Shown: positions 22,966 to 29,865 of the stretch, piece after piece | Numbering within the stretch: position 1 is the first letter of the stretch | Layout of the letters: each line of letters opens with the position of its first letter | From: Paenibacillus gallinarum | GTDB taxonomy: Bacteria > Bacillota > Bacilli > Paenibacillales > Paenibacillaceae | Direction of reading: 5' to 3' | Length of the DNA stretch: 33,441 nt | NCBI RefSeq assembly: GCF_014836635.1 | Contig: NZ_JACSQL010000023.1 | Location: forward strand, 1 to 33,441 | The notes under the pieces: model-generated | Told to the model about the DNA's origin: nothing | Seen by the model: only the letters and a program-made list of their open reading frames with translations | Database searches by the model: none | Position numbers and translations under genes: made by a program

Positions 22966-24396
22966 TTGAAGGCTGAACATGTAATAGAAGAATCTATAGA
23001 AAATAAGGGACCAAGAAAAGGGACCAATCTCGGGGTAGATGCTCAGGGAATCCAGAAAACTATGAAAAAGCGGCATTATTTAGGAGATGGGGCGGGTCAG
23101 GTTCCATTAAATGCTGTTACCGGTCTGGTTGGCATGGTAACTTTTTTCTATACGGATAAAATTGGAATGTCTGCTGGAGTTGTCGGTACTATATTATTAT
23201 TGGCTCGTGTATTGGATGCGTTTACAGATATATCTATGGGAATTCTTCTCGAAAAGACTAAATCGAAATATGGAAAGGCACGTCCTTGGCTGTTATGGAT
23301 GGTGATTCCCACTCTGCTTTCAATTATATTATTGTTCACAGTTCCAAAAGGCGCTTCATCAACAGTACAAAACATTTATGTATTTATAACGATTGTGCTG
23401 GCGACAGGAATTGTATATACGGCTACTGCTATTCCTTATAACAGTATTGTAGCTTTACGGACTAGAAGCTCAGAAGAAAGAGGAAAGATGGGAATTACCC
23501 GGTCTATTTTTGGATATATCATTGGTATGATCGTCGCCATTGCTTTAATTCCTATTACAAACCTGTTAGGAGGAGATCAAAGAGCCTGGGTTATCGTTGG
23601 TGCAGTGATTGCTGTTGTTTCAAGTATTTGTTTATATCTAGCTTTTCTTGCTTCAAAAGAGGAAGTTACTGAAGCGCAGGTACAGGATAAAGAAGACGCC
23701 GTAACACTAAGAGAAGGTCTAGGGCTATTGTTTAAAAATAAGTACTGGGTCATTATGTTTTTTGTTTTGTTGTTGATGAACATGATGTCTGTTTTAACTG
23801 CCTCAACAGGAATTTACTACACAAAATACATTCTTGGTAACGAAAATCTGATCGGTGTTATGGGAGCTGCAGGTCTTATACCTGTTGTACTAGGGTTTGT
23901 TGCTGTGGGTCCAATGGCCAAAAAGTTTGGCCTTGCCAAAGCAGTTCGCATTGCTTTAATCTTGGGTGGAGTTGCCGCTTTAATAAGGTGTTTTATGCCG
24001 TATAGCTTTATGGGAGCACTCGTTTTGGGAGGGGTAACTTCATTTGCTACGATTCCTTTAATGGCATTGAGTATTGTATTGATCAACAATACAGTTGAAT
24101 ATGGGGAATGGAAATTTGGTAAACGAACGGTAGGAATGATTAATAGTGGCAATAGCTTTGGAGGAAAATTAGGAAGTGGTCTTGGAGCTGCCATAATTGG
24201 ATGGATTCTTGCTTTTGGACAGTATGATGGCACGTTAGCTGTACAACCAGATTCATCTATATTGAGTATTTTGGCTCTGACGGTTTATCTTCCATTCGTT
24301 TTCTTTGTTATTATTTATCTTCTCTTGCGCAAATATGATCTGGATTTAAAATACCCTCAGATTGTAAAAGATCTTGAAGAAAGAAAAGCAAATTAA
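22966..24396 (+). CDS. GPH-family sugar:cation symporter
   Basis: Membrane transporter of 476 aa with about twelve hydrophobic helices, of the glycoside-pentoside-hexuronide:cation symporter (MFS_2) family. The N-terminal motif LGDGAGQVPLNAVTGLVGMV, then LLARVLDAFTDISMGILLEK and TKSKYGKARPWLLWM, are hallmarks: the Asp-rich helix and the K-x-G-x-x-R-P-W loop bind sugar and cation in this family. FGKRTVGMINSGNSFGGKLG is the usual late-helix motif. A hydrophilic ~40-residue N-terminus precedes TM1. The start is TTG at 22966 with AAAGGAG about 10 nt upstream. It probably imports the oligosaccharide or glycoside that the cytoplasmic hydrolases act on. Single-gene transcript ending at 24454-24487. 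Confidence 0.93.
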   Translation: MKAEHVIEESIENKGPRKGTNLGVDAQGIQKTMKKRHYLGDGAGQVPLNAVTGLVGMVTFFYTDKIGMSAGVVGTILLLARVLDAFTDISMGILLEKTKSKYGKARPWLLWMVIPTLLSIILLFTVPKGASSTVQNIYVFITIVLATGIVYTATAIPYNSIVALRTRSSEERGKMGITRSIFGYIIGMIVAIALIPITNLLGGDQRAWVIVGAVIAVVSSICLYLAFLASKEEVTEAQVQDKEDAVTLREGLGLLFKNKYWVIMFFVLLLMNMMSVLTASTGIYYTKYILGNENLIGVMGAAGLIPVVLGFVAVGPMAKKFGLAKAVRIALILGGVAALIRCFMPYSFMGALVLGGVTSFATIPLMALSIVLINNTVEYGEWKFGKRTVGMINSGNSFGGKLGSGLGAAIIGWILAFGQYDGTLAVQPDSSILSILALTVYLPFVFFVIIYLLLRKYDLDLKYPQIVKDLEERKAN

Positions 24397-24453
24397 TAAA
24401 AGTTGACGAAAAGCCCTTAGAACGAAGAAAATTCGAAAAGATAGTTGACAGGT

Positions 24454-24487
24454 AAACCCCTCTATTAACACAAAAGAGGGGTTTTTT
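24454..24487 (+). terminator. Rho-independent terminator of the symporter gene
   Basis: Ten-base stem AAACCCCTCT/AGAGGGGTTT with an 11-nt loop, followed by T's, 57 nt after the stop. It separates the symporter from operon C. Confidence 0.9.
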
Positions 24488-24655
24488 GAGCCTTACAATT
24501 TATAGTATAGTGCGTATCTGAACAAAACAATGTGGGTCCTATTTTTTAATGCTTTAAAAATAACTTGAGAAAGTCCTATTATATTATCATCCACAACAAT
24601 GAACTTTTCATATACAAAAGAAAAGCCTAAATAAATAATTTTATATATTTAACAA

Positions 24656-24678
24656 CAAAATTATTTAAATGTGCATAT
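24656..24678 (+). promoter_or_regulatory. AT-rich operator motif, copy C
   Basis: A block ending TATTTAAATGTGCATAT, 18 of 23 identical to copy A, and exactly 36 nt before the cre-like site, the same distance as in copy B. AAGATTAATCT lies between, as in B. Confidence 0.55.
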
Positions 24679-24714
24679 ATCTTTGAATACTAAAAGATTA
24701 ATCTAATTACAAGC

Positions 24715-24728
24715 TGAAAGCGTTATCT
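24715..24728 (+). promoter_or_regulatory. cre-like site before operon C
   Basis: TGAAAGCGTTATCT differs from the site at 22760 only in its last base, and lies ~43 bp before the esterase start. Confidence 0.65.
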
Positions 24729-24770
24729 ATAAAATTTAAATAAGATATAAAAAAGTAGGAAGTGAATAGT

Positions 24771-25763
24771 ATGCGATTTGAAAATATCAGCCTGAATAAT
24801 AAAAAGGAAGTGGTGTTGTCAGCCTATTTATTGGACAATTCAGCGGAATTCAACAATGTTAACGCTCGGCCAGCTGTGTTGGTATTTCCAGGAGGCGGAT
24901 ATTACAGTACCTCTGATCGGGAAGCAGAACCGGTAGCGATGGCTTATTTGGCAGAAGGATTCAATGCATTTGTGCTTCGCTATTCAACAGGAGAAGGTTC
25001 GGAATTTAAAGCCGCTTTAAAGGATGCAGAAGAAGCCATTGCCCTAATACGAGAAAAAGCTGAATTGTGGGGAACAGATGCCAATAAGATTGCTGTTGTT
25101 GGCTTTTCTGCTGGTGGGCATCTCGCAGCCGCGTTAGGAACAATGGGAGGAACTAAGCCGAATGCCCTGGTGTTGGGCTATCCATGTATCTTGGATTCAA
25201 TCAATCTTGCTTTTCCAATTCCTTCATTGGATCGGAAAGTGGATTCTTCCACACCTCCCACTTTCTTGTTCTCAACCTTTGAAGATGGAGTTGTGCCGGT
25301 TGAACATACCCTTCGCTTTATGCAAGCGTTAAATGAACAAAACATTGCGTTTGAATCGCATATTTTCCAGAAGGGCGTCCATGGACTTTCGGTAGCCAAG
25401 CCCTTGTCTTCTTCAGGAGTGAAGTCTTTTGTGGATAAAGACTTTGCTCAATGGTTTGGATTAAGTGTTTCCTGGCTTCACAAAGTGCTAGGAGATTTTC
25501 AAGCAGACAAAGAAAGCTTAATACCGGATGCGGAGGAGGTAAAGGAGTATTCAAGTGAGGTTATGCTCGGAGCGTTGCTGGATTACCCTGCATGCAGAAA
25601 CCTGCTGGTTGAGTATATTCCTGCTTTTGCAGACAAGGAGTTGGTGAAAGGTGTAAGACCTTATTCACTAAGTCTTATTAACCGACATCTGCCTAATCCT
25701 CTTTCAAAAGAGTCACTTTTAGAACTAGACAAGCGTTTAAAAGCCATTCCTTACATCAAATAA
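24771..25763 (+). CDS. Alpha/beta-hydrolase esterase with C-terminal accessory module
   Basis: A 330-aa protein. Residues 1-~235 form an alpha/beta-hydrolase of the acetyl-xylan-esterase/BD-FAE type. The oxyanion loop is VFPGGGYY (38-45), the nucleophile Ser113 lies in VGFSAGGH, Asp172 in FEDGVVP and His204 in KGVHGLS. The likely role is removal of acetyl or other ester groups from an imported sugar. Residues 263-330 are an added module (MLGALLDYPACRNLLVEYIP and on) shared with GH78, GH3 and the second SDR. No signal peptide. The ATG at 24771 has AGGAAG 8 nt upstream; the GTG at 24762 is too close to it. First gene of operon C, 22 bp before GH3. Confidence 0.88.
   Translation: MRFENISLNNKKEVVLSAYLLDNSAEFNNVNARPAVLVFPGGGYYSTSDREAEPVAMAYLAEGFNAFVLRYSTGEGSEFKAALKDAEEAIALIREKAELWGTDANKIAVVGFSAGGHLAAALGTMGGTKPNALVLGYPCILDSINLAFPIPSLDRKVDSSTPPTFLFSTFEDGVVPVEHTLRFMQALNEQNIAFESHIFQKGVHGLSVAKPLSSSGVKSFVDKDFAQWFGLSVSWLHKVLGDFQADKESLIPDAEEVKEYSSEVMLGALLDYPACRNLLVEYIPAFADKELVKGVRPYSLSLINRHLPNPLSKESLLELDKRLKAIPYIK
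25557..25763 (+). other. Shared accessory module, C-terminus of the esterase
   Basis: Residues 263-330: E-V-MLGALLDYPACRNLLVEYIP, then a variable stretch, LSLINRHLPNPLSKESLLEL and a final helix. Same pattern as 28121-28312 (KIGTLLENKQTLEVLEKHMP, then NLPEEVLASI). Confidence 0.7.
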
Positions 25764-25785
25764 AGTGTGAAATGGAGTTTTCTAT

Positions 25786-28116
25786 ATGAAAAAAGGTATA
25801 AATAGCATTGTTCAAAACATGACATTAGAAGAAAAAGCCGTACTGTGTTCAGGAGCGGATTTCTGGAGCACGAAAGCAATTGAACGGTTAGGAATTCCCT
25901 CGATTGCTCTGGCGGACGGGCCTCATGGTGTCCGGAAACAAGATGGTGAAGCAGACCATCTCGGCTTAAATAAAAGCATTCCGGCTACATGCTTTCCAAC
26001 GGCAGCTGGAATGGCAAGCTCCTGGAATCGCGATTTAATTCATCGAGTTGGACAAGCATTAGGAAAAGAAAGTCAGGCGGAAGGAGTTTCCATCTTGCTG
26101 GGTCCTGGAGCTAATATAAAGCGTTCACCGCTTTGTGGACGTAACTTTGAATATTTTTCTGAAGATCCTTATTTAACGGGTGAAATGGCGGCAGCTCATA
26201 TTACGGGGGTGCAAAGTGAAGGAGTCGGGACATCTTTAAAGCATTTTGCTGTTAACAATCAGGAGCACCGCCGCATGACAACGAATGCGGTTGTAGATGA
26301 ACGGACATTGAGAGAAATCTATTTGACCGGCTTTGAAATAGCCGTGAAAAAAGCGCAGCCGTGGACAGTGATGTCTGCTTACAACAAGGTAAATGGAACA
26401 TACTGTTCTGAGAACGAAGAACTTCTGACAAAGATTCTGAAGAAAGAATGGGCGCACGAAGGAATCGTTGTATCAGATTGGGGAGCTGTAAATGAAGCTG
26501 AGAAAAGTGTAGAAGCCGGAATGGAACTCGAAATGCCAGCCAGCTCTGGTTCGGGTGCTAAACGTATCTTGGAAGCAATTGAAAAAGGAGAGCTTTCAGA
26601 GAATGCCCTGGATGAATCAGTTAAGCGGCTATTGAAGGTCATCTTTAAAGCTGCGGAGTCACAGAAAGAAGGAGTAACCTACGATAAAGAAGCGCATCAC
26701 CAGCTGGCAAGAGAAGCAGCAACGGAATCGATGGTTCTTTTGAAAAATGAAAATCAGATTTTACCTTTATCTAAAGCAGGCCATGTTGCTGTAATTGGAG
26801 ATATGGCAGAGCATGTCCGGTATCAAGGAGGAGGCAGCTCGCATATTAACCCAACCCAATTGGATTCTATTTATGGAGAAATCGTAAAAACAGCTGGGAA
26901 AGATGCCTCCGTTACTTTTGCGCGTGGATATGATGTGAATCATGATCAGGCTGAAGAAAAAGACTTGTTGCGTGAGGCGATGATACATGCCTCTACAGCT
27001 GATGTAGCAGTCATTATCTCAGGGTTGCCAGACCGGTATGAGTCAGAAGGGTATGATCGGAAGCATTTGAGTATTCCTGAAAACCAGCAGGAGCTGATTA
27101 AAGCTGTTGCATCCGTGCAGCCAAATACAGTGGTTGTCCTATGCAATGGGTCAGCTGTAGAAATGCCTTGGGTCCATCAAGTGAAAGGAGTGCTTGAAGC
27201 ATACTTGAGCGGCCAGGCAGCTGGCGGGGCAATCGCTGATTTGTTATTTGGCGACGTAAATCCAAGCGGGAAACTGGCTGAGACATTCCCTGAAAATCTG
27301 GAAGATACACCTGCTTACTTGTTTTTCCCCGGAGAAGGCGATCAAGTGGAGTATCGTGAGGGCATTTTCACTGGCTACCGGTATTACGATACCAAAAAAG
27401 TGAGTCCACTGTTCCCATTCGGATTTGGACTTAGCTACACGAGCTTTAGCTATTCAGGTTTAGCGGTTGATCGTAAAGAAATAACTGATGAAGAGAAATT
27501 GACTGTTCAGCTCCAAGTGAAGAACATCGGCAGCCGATTTGGAAAAGAAATTGTTCAATTGTATGTGTGTGATGCTCAGTCAAGCGTTTCACGTCCGGAG
27601 AAAGAGCTAAAAGGATTTGCGAAAGTAGCTCTTCAGCCGGGTGAAGAAAAAACAGTCCGTTTTGAGCTTGATAAGCGCAGCTTTGCCTACTTTAATACAG
27701 ATTTAAATGATTGGTATGTAGAATCTGGAGAGTTTGAACTTTTAGTTGGACAATCATCTGCTAATATTGTGCTGAAAGATACAGTATTTGTCCAATCGAC
27801 TGCAGAGGTTGTTCCGGTTTTCCACCGCAATACGACACTAGGCGAGCTCATGAGCAATCCTAAAACCGCAGTTATTTTGGAACAGATGCAAAGTATGATG
27901 GAAGGCAGTGCAGAAGCCGGCGCTTCAGATGCAGTATCATCGGATATGATAGAGGCAATGATGCAACACCTGCCGCTGCGTGCGTTAATACCCTTTTCGC
28001 AAGGAAAAATGAGCGAAGAGGTGCTGGAGGAATTGCTCCGCCGGTTTAACGAAGCCGTAAAGCCGCCGTCATCATTGAAATTAGAGCGTGTTAGTTTAGG
28101 AGGAGAAAATGATTAA
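25786..28116 (+). CDS. GH3-family beta-glycosidase with C-terminal accessory module
   Basis: A 776-aa cytoplasmic enzyme, likely beta-glucosidase or beta-xylosidase. The N-terminal barrel starts MTLEEKAVLCSGADFWSTKA with LADGPHGVR; substrate loops GPGANIKRSPLCGRNFEYFS and LKHFAVNNQEHRR follow. The nucleophile is Asp231 in IVVSDWGAV. The second (alpha/beta) domain has MVLLKNENQILPLS and SEGYDRKHLSIP. A fibronectin-III-like domain (QVKNIGSRFGKEIVQLYV, KGFAKVALQPGE) ends near residue 670. Residues ~683-757 are extra: TLGELMSNPKTAVILEQMQS and a terminal SEEVLEELLRRF helix, matching the shared module with a ~12-residue Gly/Ala/Ser insertion. ATGGAG lies 8 nt before the ATG. Overlaps the next gene by 8 nt. 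Confidence 0.93.
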   Translation: MKKGINSIVQNMTLEEKAVLCSGADFWSTKAIERLGIPSIALADGPHGVRKQDGEADHLGLNKSIPATCFPTAAGMASSWNRDLIHRVGQALGKESQAEGVSILLGPGANIKRSPLCGRNFEYFSEDPYLTGEMAAAHITGVQSEGVGTSLKHFAVNNQEHRRMTTNAVVDERTLREIYLTGFEIAVKKAQPWTVMSAYNKVNGTYCSENEELLTKILKKEWAHEGIVVSDWGAVNEAEKSVEAGMELEMPASSGSGAKRILEAIEKGELSENALDESVKRLLKVIFKAAESQKEGVTYDKEAHHQLAREAATESMVLLKNENQILPLSKAGHVAVIGDMAEHVRYQGGGSSHINPTQLDSIYGEIVKTAGKDASVTFARGYDVNHDQAEEKDLLREAMIHASTADVAVIISGLPDRYESEGYDRKHLSIPENQQELIKAVASVQPNTVVVLCNGSAVEMPWVHQVKGVLEAYLSGQAAGGAIADLLFGDVNPSGKLAETFPENLEDTPAYLFFPGEGDQVEYREGIFTGYRYYDTKKVSPLFPFGFGLSYTSFSYSGLAVDRKEITDEEKLTVQLQVKNIGSRFGKEIVQLYVCDAQSSVSRPEKELKGFAKVALQPGEEKTVRFELDKRSFAYFNTDLNDWYVESGEFELLVGQSSANIVLKDTVFVQSTAEVVPVFHRNTTLGELMSNPKTAVILEQMQSMMEGSAEAGASDAVSSDMIEAMMQHLPLRALIPFSQGKMSEEVLEELLRRFNEAVKPPSSLKLERVSLGGEND
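27832..28050 (+). other. Shared accessory module, C-terminus of GH3
   Basis: Residues ~683-755: T-TLGELMSNPKTAVILEQMQS, an inserted SAEAGASDAVSS stretch, and the closing MSEEVLEELLRRFNEA. The most divergent of the four copies; the P that ends the first helix pair in the other three is absent. Confidence 0.6.
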
Positions 28117-29140
28117 TTTATCAGAAGTTAAAATAGGTACGTTGCTGGAAAATAAACAGACCTTGGAAGTATTGGAAAAGCATATGCCTGAGTTTGTGAA
28201 TGAACCGATATTTAGTTTGGCTTCTGATTATACATTATCTCAGTTTGCTGCGCTACCTCAAGTAAATCTTCCTGAAGAAGTGTTAGCATCGATTCAAAAA
28301 GAGTTGGATCAGACCCGGCCAGTTGAGCCTGCACTTAATGAAACGAATAGATCAGCCGAACGTAAGAAAACAGATCCAGAACGTATTCACGAAGGACAAG
28401 TGATTGTGATTACAGGTGCAGCCAGCGGCATTGGAAGAGCAAGTGCACAACTGATGGCTGAAAAAGGAGCAAAAGTGGTCCTTGTTGACTTCCAGCAGGA
28501 AGCTGGAAAAGAAACATTAAAAATGATTCAAGACAATGGCGGAGAGGGCATTTTTATTCAAGCAGATGTTTCTATGAGCGAAGATGTACAAAATTATTTG
28601 AATCAAACAATAAAAACGTATGGAAAAATAGACGTGCTTTTCAACAATGCGGGTGTGCTGCAAATCTTTTCCCGAATAGAAGATATTGAAGAAGATCATT
28701 TTGAGAAAATTATCGATGTGAATTTAAAAGGTGTTTTTTTAGGAATGAAGTATGCTTTAAAAATAATGAGTGAACAGGGCTACGGAAACATTATTAATAC
28801 AGCCTCTACTACGGGGATTCGGGCAGAGCACAGCCTTGCGGCATACACAGCAAGTAAGCATGGTGTAATTGGGTTAACAAAAGCAGGAGCACTGGAGTAT
28901 GTAAAGCGCGGCATTCGTGTAAATGCAATATGTCCTGGTGGAGTAGCAACCGCCATTACTGCAGGTGTTCCACAGCAGATCCAGGAAACAGGATACACAC
29001 CGGAAGAATTTCCAAATATGCGGATTGGTCGATTCGCAGATTCAGAAGAACTGGCTGCTGTGGTTTCGTTTCTTGCATCTGGTAGTTCCAGCTATATGAC
29101 CGGTTCTGTTGTACTGGCTGACGGCGGACTAACGCTTTAA
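28109..29140 (+). CDS. SDR dehydrogenase with N-terminal accessory module
   Basis: A 343-aa fusion. Residues ~5-68 are the accessory module (KIGTLLENKQTLEVLEKHMP; NLPEEVLASIQKELDQ), then a charged linker (69-94). A complete classical SDR follows: cofactor motif TGAASGIG (102-109), Asp127 at the end of beta-2 suggesting NAD, NNAG (179-182), Ser233, Tyr246 and Lys250. ADGGLTL closes the protein. SDRs normally begin at the Rossmann fold, so ~95 extra residues are unusual. The ATG lies inside the GH3 3' end (8-nt overlap) after AGGAGG, giving coupled translation. Probable role: oxidation or reduction of a released sugar or aglycone. Last gene of operon C; terminator at 29164-29196. Confidence 0.9.
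   Translation: MINLSEVKIGTLLENKQTLEVLEKHMPEFVNEPIFSLASDYTLSQFAALPQVNLPEEVLASIQKELDQTRPVEPALNETNRSAERKKTDPERIHEGQVIVITGAASGIGRASAQLMAEKGAKVVLVDFQQEAGKETLKMIQDNGGEGIFIQADVSMSEDVQNYLNQTIKTYGKIDVLFNNAGVLQIFSRIEDIEEDHFEKIIDVNLKGVFLGMKYALKIMSEQGYGNIINTASTTGIRAEHSLAAYTASKHGVIGLTKAGALEYVKRGIRVNAICPGGVATAITAGVPQQIQETGYTPEEFPNMRIGRFADSEELAAVVSFLASGSSSYMTGSVVLADGGLTL
28121..28312 (+). other. Shared accessory module, N-terminus of the second SDR
   Basis: Residues ~5-68. The start SEVKIGTLLENKQTLEVLEK is also reminiscent of the DUF1858-type helical domain. It is the only copy placed at an N-terminus, showing the module is a mobile, self-standing unit. Confidence 0.7.
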
Positions 29141-29163
29141 TAGAAAGACAAAAAATGAGGTAA

Positions 29164-29196
29164 AAAAAGTCGGTTTCCAAAAGAAATCGGCTTTTT
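29164..29196 (+). terminator. Rho-independent terminator of operon C
   Basis: Thirteen-base stem AAAAAGTCGGTTT/AAATCGGCTTTTT with two G-T pairs and a 7-nt loop, ending in T's, 24 nt after the SDR stop. Confidence 0.85.
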
Positions 29197-29228
29197 CTTT
29201 GGCTTATTATATAAAGGGAGAAATGAAT

Positions 29229-29441
29229 ATGATAGGAAAAATTCGAAATTTTAGTGTTTCAGGAAAGTTCTATTTACTAATTTTTTTAGCAATTATGTTT
29301 TTAATCTTAAATGGATCTTTTGGAAATTATAATTTAACGAAAATGACAGAACGGGCTGAAAGCATGTATGAGCAGCAATTGATTCCTTCCCATATCCTTT
29401 ATTACTGGGGGTGTAGTTCCACTACCAGCGAGGTGATTTAA
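29229..29441 (+). pseudogene. Methyl-accepting chemotaxis protein, N-terminal remnant
   Basis: After AAAGGGAG (8 nt) the ATG opens MIGKIRNFSVSGKFYLLIFL, a basic stretch and TM1, then LTKMTERAESMYEQQLIPSH. This matches the beginning of a four-helix-bundle (4HB) sensory domain of chemoreceptors. Homology ends near 29410 (after YYWG) and the frame runs into unrelated sequence and a stop. About 60 of ~550 residues remain; no signalling domain is present. Confidence 0.65.
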
Positions 29442-29447
29442 CATATA

Positions 29448-29704
29448 CTATCTAATCACCTTTAATGTGTTTTGCACATTTGCCAGCAAAATTTGTTCCA
29501 TTTCGCTAGGCGATTCCTTCATGCCGTGCTTGATCCATTCGTTTGCACCCCCCATATCGCTCCAGCCCAGAATGCGTCCAAATACTTCTGATCATGCGGT
29601 TCTTCCGAGTGTTCCGTTTCACTTAACTGAATATGTTGCCTCAAAAAATCCCACAGCCATTCTTTCCAGCCTTGCAATTCAGCCGCGAACGTAGACCTTT
29701 GCGT
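29448..29704 (-). pseudogene. TetR-type regulator, C-terminal remnant with frameshift
   Basis: The minus strand reads AAELQGWKEWLWDFLRQHIQ and LDAFWAGAIWG. After a one-base shift near 29560 it continues ANEWIKHGMKESPSEMEQIL, LANVQNTLKVIR and a stop at 29450-29448. The W-x-x-x-G-M-x-x-S-P-x-E-M pattern is common at the end of TetR-family ligand domains. The DNA-binding domain is missing. From 29705 to 29865 there is no gene, only the GH35 upstream region. Confidence 0.5.
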
Positions 29705-29772
29705 TCACTATGACCTATCGAGCATTTCTGTTTACATACTTACTTTCATAAAATTGTTCATTTTGTACTATT

Positions 29773-29787
29773 TTATCATCATGATAA
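29773..29787. promoter_or_regulatory. Palindrome upstream of GH35
   Basis: TTATCA and TGATAA face each other across three bases, ~80 bp before the GH35 start, in AT-rich promoter-like DNA. Possible operator. Confidence 0.3.
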
Positions 29788-29865
29788 TCCTAACGTACCG
29801 ATCATCCTCTACGTTACAATGACAACAGTATAAGACAAGATTAAGATTAAGAGAGGGAGACTGTG

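Noticed and set aside
23817..24233. Minus-strand 138-codon frame within the symporter gene
   Set aside because: Pro/Ile-rich antisense reading of membrane helices, typical of a shadow frame; no RBS.
29467..29694. Plus-strand open frame of 75 codons
   Set aside because: It is the antisense shadow of the TetR-type remnant, whose minus-strand reading is clearly more protein-like.
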